From Polaribacter sp. ALD11 (lineage in GTDB: Bacteria; Bacteroidota; Bacteroidia; Flavobacteriales; Flavobacteriaceae): a DNA stretch of 64,000 nucleotides. Positions within the stretch are counted from its first letter, which is position 1; each line of letters begins with the position of its first letter. A program made the translations under genes and the position numbers. Shown piece by piece: positions 26,725 through 33,507 of the stretch. The notes under the pieces were generated by a model. That model saw only the letters and a list, made by a program, of their open reading frames with translations, was not told the DNA's origin and did not search any database. Location of the stretch: positions 717,001 through 781,000 of the forward strand of contig NZ_CP025119.1 of NCBI RefSeq assembly GCF_002831685.1, written 5' to 3'.

Positions 26725-27094
26725 AAATACTTAAGACTAATTGTTTGTAAATATATAACTTACAATTAGTCTTATATATTAAGAAATATAGAATATTAAA
26801 TTGATAATATTATTTATAATAATAATAATTAAATATCTTAACCCTTACTGCTCTCTTAAAAATGGAATAATAGAAATTTAGGTCGTAGTTTTATCGACAA
26901 TGCCTCTTTCCTTATGAGTTTATTTTATTTTGACTTAATTTTTTATATTTTCTATATAAATAAAAGAAATAAACAGTTATTATTGGATGAATTATTACAA
27001 ATAACCAAACATTTATTTTTTGGTATGATATGCCAATTAAGTTTGCAAAATACCTCAATAAGTCAACACAAAATTGAAAGACTAAATCCATTTT
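26725..27094. other. Non-coding interval after rep, 370 bp
   Basis: Holds the 13-bp hairpin at 26732-26774 and a second copy of TTATCGACA (26891-26899). A short frame from 26914 overlaps the end of the convergent gene and has an unlikely composition (FYFDLIFYIFYI), so I see no real gene. Confidence 0.55.
26732..26774. terminator. Hairpin after rep: terminator or replication-related structure
   Basis: TAAGACTAATTGT (26732-26744) and its exact complement (26762-26774) around a 17-nt loop, 7 bp after the rep stop codon. No long T run follows. Both arms contain the TTAGTC motif seen upstream of the operon. Confidence 0.5.
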
Positions 27095-27580
27095 TTATTT
27101 TTTATAAATTCGCCCCATACCATTTGGATAGATTAAATAAGCAACTTCCATATTAGTAATGAGATAAATCTTTTTAACCTTATAAATGTATTTTCTAGAT
27201 GACGTCTCTACAACAATTTTTTGCTTTAAATCGTATGTATAAAAACCATCCTTAAATGTAACTAACTCTATTAAATCGAATTTCATTTCACATATTGAGT
27301 TAGAATATTGCCCATCTGAAATATATGGTTCAACTATAATTGAATCATTTCCAAAAAAACTGAAGCTATTACTTGATTTGGTTTCATATTGATTGTCTCT
27401 AGTAAAATATAAAACATCGCTTACAAGATTTGTACTCCGTTTTACAATTATTTTACTTTCCTTAAACTCTAAATCATTTATTTCTAAATTAGTAAATCCA
27501 CCTTTTTCAATATCAGCAACTTTACTGAATTTCAAAAAAACATTTGATTTTTTTTTAGAATTAAAAAAACTTAATTCCAT
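27095..27580 (-). CDS. Element-encoded protein of unknown function (161 aa)
   Basis: No family recognised. A predominantly beta-type composition, without signal peptide or membrane helix; it begins MELSFFNSKKKSNVFLKF and ends YLIYPNGMGRIYKK. The ending resembles that of the upstream 175-aa protein (HITFPDGNIITFLSKEF): both finish with a (Y/F)P-(N/D)-G turn and a short strand. It starts 4 bp after that gene, so the two are likely co-expressed partners. Confidence 0.72.
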   Translation of the reverse strand: MELSFFNSKKKSNVFLKFSKVADIEKGGFTNLEINDLEFKESKIIVKRSTNLVSDVLYFTRDNQYETKSSNSFSFFGNDSIIVEPYISDGQYSNSICEMKFDLIELVTFKDGFYTYDLKQKIVVETSSRKYIYKVKKIYLITNMEVAYLIYPNGMGRIYKK

Positions 27581-27584
27581 ATTT

Positions 27585-28112
27585 TTATTTTATAAATTCC
27601 TTACTTAAAAACGTAATTATATTTCCATCTGGAAAAGTAATATGAGCTGAATTATCTGACATAAGCATATTAATACCTTCAATATCACCTTCTGTAACTG
27701 ACATCATGAAAAAAACTTTTTCACCTAATTCATGTGGTTCTTTAATTAAATTAAATTTCATAATAGTTTGACCCGAAATATTAATGACAATCTCACTAGT
27801 TCCATCTTCAAATTTATGATGATAAAAGACACATTTAGTATTATGTTCGATTTTATCTAATGTTGAAGTGAATGCATAAAAAGTATTTATTTTGATAGAT
27901 TTAGAAATTTCGCTTTTAGAAAAATTTTGATTATAGTTAATGTCTTTCAAATAACTATTACTTGCCAAATTATTAATTTGTTTATTTAATTTTTTAACCT
28001 CTATTTCACGTTGCATCATCATTCTATCTCCTTCAGAGTATTTAATATTAAAATATAGGTTATATAAAACTAAACAAATAATCGCACAAGCAATACTTAA
28101 TACAATAATCAT
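27585..28112 (-). CDS. Membrane-anchored element protein of unknown function (175 aa)
   Basis: One N-terminal membrane helix (MIIVLSIACAIICLVLYNL), then a short charged coiled-coil-like region (residues about 30-50, REIEVKKLNKQINNL), then a C-terminal domain of mostly beta composition ending FPDGNIITFLSKEF. Topology suggests a single-pass anchor with an exposed domain. Part of the leftward block 27095-29398. A role in surface modification, exclusion or host interaction is possible but not shown. Confidence 0.72.
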   Translation of the reverse strand: MIIVLSIACAIICLVLYNLYFNIKYSEGDRMMMQREIEVKKLNKQINNLASNSYLKDINYNQNFSKSEISKSIKINTFYAFTSTLDKIEHNTKCVFYHHKFEDGTSEIVINISGQTIMKFNLIKEPHELGEKVFFMMSVTEGDIEGINMLMSDNSAHITFPDGNIITFLSKEFIK

Positions 28113-28206
28113 AATTTTTTTTTTAAATAAATTTATAATAAATACAACTCATACTATTCAAATTTATTATAAAACCTTTTATAGATTAAAATTAAGTACT
28201 AAATAA

Positions 28207-28626
28207 TTAAAAGTGTTTTAGAAGAACTCTATCTCTCACTTTATTTAGACTATTAATAACTTGTTGGTTAGATAATACAGAATTAACTTGAGGATCATTT
28301 AATAACTTTTCCTTTAAGGATTTATAAGTACTACCTATAGCAACTTCAATAGCCAATGATATCGCCTGAGGATTGTCTACTGAATTACTTGGAATTTGTT
28401 TTATAGTATAATTAATATTTCTATAAAAACTTTTTTCCATCATATCTTCAAATTCTTTAATATCTCTATTAGTAAAAGGTTTTGATTCTCTTTCGTTAAA
28501 AACAATACGATTTGATTGCTGATTTTGCTTTTTTGGTATATCATCATAAGGTTTATTATCCTTTATTAAATTATTAACCACTAAACCAAAAAATATTATT
28601 CCGACTAAAACTACACCTATTGACAT
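28207..28626 (-). CDS. Membrane-anchored element protein of unknown function (139 aa)
   Basis: N-terminal helix MSIGVVLVGIIFFGLVVNNL followed by a charged linker (KDNKPYDDIPKKQNQQ) and a helical C-terminal domain (residues about 50-139) rich in Asn and Gln. No catalytic motif is seen. It lies 11 bp after the lipoprotein gene upstream, in the same direction. Confidence 0.7.
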   Translation of the reverse strand: MSIGVVLVGIIFFGLVVNNLIKDNKPYDDIPKKQNQQSNRIVFNERESKPFTNRDIKEFEDMMEKSFYRNINYTIKQIPSNSVDNPQAISLAIEVAIGSTYKSLKEKLLNDPQVNSVLSNQQVINSLNKVRDRVLLKHF

Positions 28627-28637
28627 AAAAATTGGTT

Positions 28638-29045
28638 TTATTGTTTTTTGTAAATAGTTTCAGCCAAATCACCTAAAGGGTCGTTAATCCATTCTATTTT
28701 AGTAGCTGAAATTTGTTTAAATTCATAAGTTACAATTTGGTTACTTAAAGTTATATCAATATTATAACTATTGTTTACAGTCATTTCATTTACTTTTGTT
28801 GTTGCTCCTGATTTATTCAGTTGATTTAATTGTTCCTTAAAGCAACTTTGACCAGTTAATATAACCAAGCAGAAATCATTATTTGAAAATCTAAAACCAG
28901 AGTTTGTAGTTACTCCTTCTATTAGCCAAGTACCCTGAATCCAACTAGGAGGATTTATAGAGTTCGAATTTTGTAAGTCATCATCTGAAGATGAGCAATT
29001 AATAAATAATAAAGCGAAGCAAAAAAGGAGTGTATTTTTTTTCAT
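28638..29045 (-). CDS. Element-encoded lipoprotein (135 aa)
   Basis: Signal peptide with lipobox LFINCSSSDDD; acidic residues shortly after the Cys fit the Bacteroidetes surface-lipoprotein signal. The mature part (SWIQGTWLIEGVTTNSGF) looks like a lipocalin-like or 'lipocalin-like domain' beta-protein of the type common in Flavobacteriia, with two further Cys (FCLVILTGQSCF). Function unknown. Cargo of the integrated element. Confidence 0.75.
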   Translation of the reverse strand: MKKNTLLFCFALLFINCSSSDDDLQNSNSINPPSWIQGTWLIEGVTTNSGFRFSNNDFCLVILTGQSCFKEQLNQLNKSGATTKVNEMTVNNSYNIDITLSNQIVTYEFKQISATKIEWINDPLGDLAETIYKKQ

Positions 29046-29116
29046 AATTTAGGTTTAATTGCAAATTAACTTCTTTTAATATTCAAAACCTTACGGCTTT
29101 CCATAAGTTAGTGTAA

Positions 29117-29398
29117 TTAATTAGAAAAGTCTTTAACCATTTTGTCTGCCTTTGAAGATTCCATAAAAACAGAACCAACTTGTTTATAAACGATACGTTT
29201 TCCACAAACGTCTAAAGAATATGTTGCACCGTGTAAACCTTTTATTTTATCAATAATCTTAATTTTTTCTTTCGAGCAATTTTGTTCAATAGCAACAGTT
29301 TTAATAAGATTTTTTTCAGTTGTACCAAAAACAGTTCTAGTAACAGAACCACAAGCAAGTAAAGTTGACAGTAATGTATAAGCAATTAATTTTTTCAT
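29117..29398 (-). CDS. Element-encoded small lipoprotein (93 aa)
   Basis: Lipobox STLLACGSV near residue 16. The mature part of about 77 residues has two Cys (EQNCSKEK and LDVCGKR) that could form a disulfide. No family recognised. First gene of the leftward block, divergent from the XRE-type regulator; the shared promoter region carries a tandem 13-bp repeat. Confidence 0.72.
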   Translation of the reverse strand: MKKLIAYTLLSTLLACGSVTRTVFGTTEKNLIKTVAIEQNCSKEKIKIIDKIKGLHGATYSLDVCGKRIVYKQVGSVFMESSKADKMVKDFSN

Positions 29399-29444
29399 AA
29401 ATATTTTTTTTTAAATTTTATCAAATATAAAAATAAAATGCGTG

Positions 29445-29471
29445 CATACAACCCCTTCCATACAATCCCTT
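29445..29471. promoter_or_regulatory. Tandem 13-bp repeats in the divergent regulator/lipoprotein promoter
   Basis: CATACAACCCCTT (29445-29457) and CATACAATCCCTT (29459-29471) differ at one base and have a period of 14. They lie between the lipoprotein start at 29398 and the XRE gene start at 29503, a natural place for the repressor's operator. Confidence 0.5.
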
Positions 29472-29502
29472 ACAAACAACTGTAATTTTACAACTTTGCT
29501 AA

Positions 29503-29736
29503 ATGCCAAGAAAACGTAAAACACCGATTCCTTTAGTTGTAATTAATTTCGGTAAAAAAATTAAAGAATTACGTATAGAAAGAAAAATGAGCCAAATGGA
29601 TGTAGGTGCAGCTTTGAATATAGATAGAGAAAATGTAAGAAAATATGAAAAAGGACTTCAAGAACCTAAATTATCTACAGTAATTAAATTTGCAAAAATA
29701 TTTGAAATAAGTTTTGATGAATTATTAAATTTTTAA
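29503..29736 (+). CDS. XRE family HTH transcriptional regulator
   Basis: 77 aa, essentially a single Cro/CI-type HTH domain: KKIKELRIERKMSQMDVG, then ALNIDRENVRKYEKG and a final FAKIFEISFDELLNF. Likely the element's repressor, controlling itself, the divergent lipoprotein block or the integrase. It converges on the integrase gene with 34 bp between their stop codons. Confidence 0.9.
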   Translation: MPRKRKTPIPLVVINFGKKIKELRIERKMSQMDVGAALNIDRENVRKYEKGLQEPKLSTVIKFAKIFEISFDELLNF

Positions 29737-29770
29737 ATTACTTTTTTTTTAACATTAGCTTTTAATAGGT

Positions 29771-31069
29771 TTAGTCAAACAAATCCTTATGTTTATCCCA
29801 ATAACCTTTTAACTTAATAGCATATTCCTTTGGAGTTATTTTTATATAATCTAAAAATTGAGATTCTGTTTTATGCCCTGTAATGTTCATAATTGTCAAA
29901 GTATCTAGCTTACCATATAAATTAGAAGCAAAACTTCTTCTACAAGTATGACTAGTAACAAGTTCATATTTAGGAAACTTACCATCTTTTTTTCTATGTA
30001 TAATTTTTTTCTTACCATTTTCTTCAATTTCTAAGGGACAAATTTTAGCACCTTCTACAACTTCTGTAATTCCAGCTATTTTACAAACTTCTTTTATGTA
30101 ATCATTAAATTTTTGGTCGCTTATTTTCTTTGGAAACTTACCTTTCTTTTTGTTTAAAATTTCTCTAACATGTTTATGAATTGGTATAATAACAGGAAAT
30201 TTAGTTTTATGAGTTTTCTTATATATAAAGTCATCATTAATATCTTTTAATGTTAGTTTAGTTAAATCAGATACTCTCAAACCCGTATATAAACCAATAA
30301 TAAGCCAATCTTTGGCGTTACTTAGCTTTTCATTATCAATTTGAGTTTCATAAATTTTATTAATCTCTTTTGAATTTAAATAGATATCATCAGTTTCATA
30401 GCTTGGAGAAAAAAACTCATTTAATTTATAATCATTAACTACTTTAATACCCTTATTATCTGCTGTTCTAATAAATAATTTAATATCATCAATATAACCA
30501 CCGATTGTACTATCTCTTAAGTATTGGTCGTCTCTTAAATGCAATAAAAAATCAGAATGAAAATCTAAATCTATATCAGTAATCTTAAATCTTTTATTAA
30601 TTTTATTTTCTAATGATTCTACTTTTCGTTTTGTAGTTTCATAATGCTGTATTGTACGTTTAGCAACAGGAGTATTTTTCTTTGTTTTCCTAGTTCTAGA
30701 CTTTATTATATAATCATCAATAAAATTAACAAAGAATATTTTATTATCAATTTGTGAGTTTTTAGTTTCTCTATTTAAAAATGTTGCAGTCTGTTCTTTA
30801 AGCCATTTTGTTGTAATTAAAGTGCCGTCTGTTTTTGAATCTTCAAATTCTCTTGTAATAAAGGTTTTTAACTCTTTAAGCTTTATATTTACTTTAGTAG
30901 AACTAATCTTAGTTGTAGATAATACCTCTTGCTTAGAAGTACTCCATCTATTCTTTGGTGCTTTTAGCCCAGTATTAATTTCAAAATCTTTTTTATTACC
31001 TGGCTTAAACCTTATATATATTGAGTTCCAATCACTTTTAGTTTTTATACGATAATTTATTGAAGCCAT
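29771..31069 (-). CDS. Tyrosine recombinase (site-specific integrase)
   Basis: 432 aa, typical of Bacteroidota integrases with an N-terminal arm-binding domain, a SAM-like core-binding domain (about 110-205) and a catalytic domain. Catalytic residues are visible in TGLRVSDLTKL (Arg), the KTHKTKFPV region (Lys), SHTCRRSFA (His and Arg), ITGHKTESQ (His) and FLDYIK (Tyr). It reads toward the element interior from the right attachment site, 177 bp away. It is expected to recombine the tRNA-Leu end. Confidence 0.94.
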   Translation of the reverse strand: MASINYRIKTKSDWNSIYIRFKPGNKKDFEINTGLKAPKNRWSTSKQEVLSTTKISSTKVNIKLKELKTFITREFEDSKTDGTLITTKWLKEQTATFLNRETKNSQIDNKIFFVNFIDDYIIKSRTRKTKKNTPVAKRTIQHYETTKRKVESLENKINKRFKITDIDLDFHSDFLLHLRDDQYLRDSTIGGYIDDIKLFIRTADNKGIKVVNDYKLNEFFSPSYETDDIYLNSKEINKIYETQIDNEKLSNAKDWLIIGLYTGLRVSDLTKLTLKDINDDFIYKKTHKTKFPVIIPIHKHVREILNKKKGKFPKKISDQKFNDYIKEVCKIAGITEVVEGAKICPLEIEENGKKKIIHRKKDGKFPKYELVTSHTCRRSFASNLYGKLDTLTIMNITGHKTESQFLDYIKITPKEYAIKLKGYWDKHKDLFD

Positions 31070-31096
31070 AATATTATTTTATTCAAATATAATACA

Positions 31097-31115
31097 TTAC
31101 CCCCAATTTAACCCC
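31097..31115 (+). repeat. Candidate integrase arm-site repeat, right copy
   Basis: TTACCCCCAATTTAACCCC, direct partner of 23742-23760, between the integrase start and attR. Confidence 0.4.
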
Positions 31116-31245
31116 GTTTATGATTAATATATCTACATTTATTAGAATTAAGTTAAATAAATACATTTGTAAAGTCAGTCATAATGTACTATAAACAGTG
31201 TGTTTGTGTAATAATTAGTATTAAACAAAATTAAAGGTTTGACTA

Positions 31246-31262
31246 TTCTCGTGCGCACTTTT
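31246..31262 (+). repeat. attR core
   Basis: Exact 17-bp copy of 23673-23689 (end of tRNA-Leu plus four downstream T). No tRNA is reconstituted here. Confidence 0.88.
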
Positions 31263-31395
31263 TAAGTACCTATTAAACTCACAACAAACACTTTACATCC
31301 AGTACGTAATGTTTCGTGACAACAATTGTGGGAACTTTTAACTTCTTTCACAAATAATTAACCAATTTATAATAGATTATCATTAATTTTACAAC

Positions 31396-32199
31396 ATGCA
31401 AAAATTGATTATTATTTTGTGCTTGTTTGCCTCTTTAAGCACGTTTTCTCAGATAGATACATTAAGTATTAAAGTTTTAAAAGGGCAGATTATTCATGCA
31501 GAAAATAAGAGTGCTTTAAGTGCTGCGCATGTATTAAACTTAAACACAGTTACAGGAACCATTACAAATGACAAAGGTTTCTTTGAACTACCTACTAAAT
31601 TAAATGATACTATTTTAGTTTCATATTTAGGATATTCTTCTATTAAATTAAAAATTACAAATGATTTATTAAAAGGAAACGAATTAGAAATTGCGTTGTA
31701 TGAAAAACCAGAGGAAATTAGAGAGGTTGTTATAAGATCTACTAAATTAATTGGTGTTTTAGAAATTGATATAAAGCAAGTACCTAAAGATAGATTTACC
31801 AGAATACATATAAATGGCTTACCACAAACTTATGAAGTTGGTAAACCTAAAAGCAAAAGCTTCTCCTCTCCTATTGCTGCATTGTTTCAACCCGTAGATT
31901 TTTTATATAATCTTTTCGGAAAGAAACCAAAGCAGTTAAAGAAACTTCAGAAACTAAAAAAAGAAGACGATTTACGTAAAATGCTTGCTGGTAAGTTTGA
32001 CAGAGAAGTTATGATGGAATATCTAGATATGGACAGGCAAGAACTTTCTGAATTACTAACAGATTGTAATTATTCTGACTATTTTATCAAAAAAGCTTCA
32101 GACTTACAAATGATAGAAGCTGTTTTAGACTGTTATGAGAACTACAAAGCCTTAAAGAACGGTAAAATAGAGCGTAATAAAATCCCTGTAAAGAATTAA
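31396..32199 (+). CDS. Carboxypeptidase-like regulatory-domain protein, exported
   Basis: 267 aa with a signal peptide (LIIILCLFASLSTFSQ). Residues of about 25-105 form a CarboxypepD_reg-like beta-sandwich (KGQIIHAENKSALSAAHVLN then GTITNDKGFFELPTK and VSYLGYSSIKLKI), as found at the N-terminus of TonB-dependent receptors, but no receptor barrel follows. The C-terminal half is basic and helical (KKPKQLKKLQKLKKEDDL). Probably periplasmic; function unknown. It is the first host gene right of the element. Confidence 0.82.
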   Translation: MQKLIIILCLFASLSTFSQIDTLSIKVLKGQIIHAENKSALSAAHVLNLNTVTGTITNDKGFFELPTKLNDTILVSYLGYSSIKLKITNDLLKGNELEIALYEKPEEIREVVIRSTKLIGVLEIDIKQVPKDRFTRIHINGLPQTYEVGKPKSKSFSSPIAALFQPVDFLYNLFGKKPKQLKKLQKLKKEDDLRKMLAGKFDREVMMEYLDMDRQELSELLTDCNYSDYFIKKASDLQMIEAVLDCYENYKALKNGKIERNKIPVKN

Positions 32200-32384
32200 G
32201 TTAATAAATTGAAAAAGGCCAGAAACTTTACATTTCTGACCTTAATCAACTATTAAAAACTAACTAATTACTAACTATAAACACAGTTGTTATGCATTTA
32301 TAGTTATACTTCTGTATAGGTACAACATATTTGTTGTCTTAGATTGTACCTTGCCTGCTTTTTAATATCTTTTTATAAATAATG

Positions 32385-32408
32385 AATGTTGTCCTAAATG
32401 TTGTCCTA
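32385..32408. repeat. Perfect 12-bp tandem duplication
   Basis: AATGTTGTCCTA occurs twice head to tail. It could be a regulatory site or a scar; its function is not known. Confidence 0.7.
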
Positions 32409-32521
32409 TAAATATCTTCTTCTATCTTTATTTACATCTATATGACGATTAAAAACCTAATTAGTTACAGTTTCTTTTTTGTTTAACAAAACTTTGGCAA
32501 AACGACTTAAAATTTTTAATC

Positions 32522-32553
32522 AAAAAAAAATCCAGCAAATGCTGGATTTTTTT
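32522..32553 (-). terminator. Terminator of the SPFH gene (can act in both directions)
   Basis: tccagca/tgctgga stem extended by A and T runs on both sides, 20 bp after the SPFH stop codon. Confidence 0.85.
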
Positions 32554-32572
32554 CTTTAATAAATTGAATTTC

Positions 32573-33403
32573 TTATTGGTTTCCAAGTATAATTGGCATT
32601 CCAGTTTTACCCGAACCAATTACAACTACCTTACTGTTTGGTGATTTAGATAACTCTAAAGTTGCATCTATACCTTTTTCTTGTAAAATTTTATCAGTTA
32701 AAGAAGCACTTAAAATTTTATTTGCTATTGCCTTACCTTCTGCATCAATTCTTTGTCTTTCAGCCTCTTTCTTAGCTTTAGAAATTCTAAATTCATACTC
32801 TAAAGACTCTTGCTCTTGTTTTAATTTTGTTTCAATCGCAATTCTAATAGTACTTGGTAATTTCACATCTTCTACTAAAACTCTTTTTACTAATAGATAT
32901 TGATCTTTTAAAACTATTTGAATTTCATCTAAAATTTCTTGCTCAATAACGTCTCTTTTACTAGAATAAAGCTGTTCTGGCGTGTAACGCCCAACAACAC
33001 TTCTTGCTGCTGCATTAATTGCCGGATCTAATAATTCACGCTCATAATCTTCTCCTTTTGTTTTTATTAAGAAACCTAAATTAGCAAATTCTGGTTCGTA
33101 CCAGATTGTTCCATTTACTTTAACCTCTAATCCGTTAACAGAAAGTACATTCATTTCATCTGAAATAGATTGCTGACGCACTTTTCTTACAATCATATTA
33201 TTCCAAGGTGCAACAATGTGAAAACCTTCACCATATGTTTTTTCTGTATTAATACCACTTCCTAAAGTTTCAAAGAGAACACCTCCTTCACCCGGACCAA
33301 TTGTAACGGTAGATTTAGAGAATAAAATTAATACAGCTACTGCTAATATTATAAAGAAAATTCCACCTTTTGGAAACTTAATATCCATTTGATTGTTTGC
33401 CAT
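32573..33403 (-). CDS. SPFH/prohibitin family membrane protein
   Basis: 276 aa. An N-terminal membrane helix (GIFFIILAVAVLILF) is followed by an SPFH/band-7 domain (residues about 30-205) and a coiled-coil region (KLKQEQESLEYEFRISKAKKE). Prohibitin-like proteins form large ring-shaped membrane assemblies that organise lipids or hold proteases such as FtsH. A TAAATTTG box lies 22 bp upstream of the ATG. Monocistronic. Confidence 0.9.
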   Translation of the reverse strand: MANNQMDIKFPKGGIFFIILAVAVLILFSKSTVTIGPGEGGVLFETLGSGINTEKTYGEGFHIVAPWNNMIVRKVRQQSISDEMNVLSVNGLEVKVNGTIWYEPEFANLGFLIKTKGEDYERELLDPAINAAARSVVGRYTPEQLYSSKRDVIEQEILDEIQIVLKDQYLLVKRVLVEDVKLPSTIRIAIETKLKQEQESLEYEFRISKAKKEAERQRIDAEGKAIANKILSASLTDKILQEKGIDATLELSKSPNSKVVVIGSGKTGMPIILGNQ

Positions 33404-33425
33404 TTGTTTTTATTTTAAATTCATT

Positions 33426-33433
33426 CAAATTTA
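33426..33433 (-). promoter_or_regulatory. -7 box TAAATTTG of the SPFH gene
   Basis: TAnnTTTG match on the minus strand, 22 bp before the start codon at 33403. Confidence 0.5.
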
Positions 33434-33507
33434 CAATATATCTTTAGGAAACGCAATGTATAAGTACAATATTAAAAAGAAGTTATGTATAAAAATAGTT
33501 CATAGAA

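Larger units (their letters stand above)
23673..31262. mobile_element. tRNA-Leu-integrated genetic element, about 7.57 kb
   Basis: Bounded by direct copies of the tRNA-Leu 3' end (17 bp identical: 23673-23689 and 31246-31262). It carries a tyrosine recombinase at the right end, an XRE-type regulator, an excisionase-like HTH protein, a probable rolling-circle replication initiator, a 334-aa orphan protein and five unknown leftward membrane/lipoprotein genes. I see no capsid, portal, terminase, Zot, relaxase, VirB/Tra or transposase gene. It is best described as a small integrative element, possibly a satellite or mobilisable element. It looks even more AT-rich than its flanks by eye. Confidence 0.88.
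31070..31395. other. Right end of the element and host flank, 326 bp without a gene
   Basis: Holds the right C-rich repeat (31097-31115), the right att core (31246-31262) and then 133 bp of host sequence before the carboxypeptidase-like gene. The att similarity to tRNA-Leu extends imperfectly for about 16 bp left of the core. No further structure recognised. Confidence 0.65.
32200..32572. other. Non-coding 373-bp interval with nested repeats
   Basis: Contains a weak hairpin just after the gene (32217-32241), nested inverted repeats AGGTACAA/TTGTACCT (32318-32325, 32344-32351) and ACAACA/TGTTGT (32322-32327, 32332-32337) that cannot form at once, a perfect tandem 12-bp duplication AATGTTGTCCTA (32385-32408), and the terminator at 32522-32553. 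No open frame of note. Confidence 0.65.

Noticed and set aside
26914..27156. Short rightward open frame of 80 codons after rep
   Set aside because: Very hydrophobic, AT-driven composition (FYFDLIFYIFYI), overlaps the end of the convergent 161-aa gene, and has no recognisable family or promoter.
23685..31245. Element as a complete prophage or inovirus
   Set aside because: No capsid, portal, terminase, tail, coat or Zot-like ATPase gene is present; the small membrane proteins do not resemble inovirus coats.
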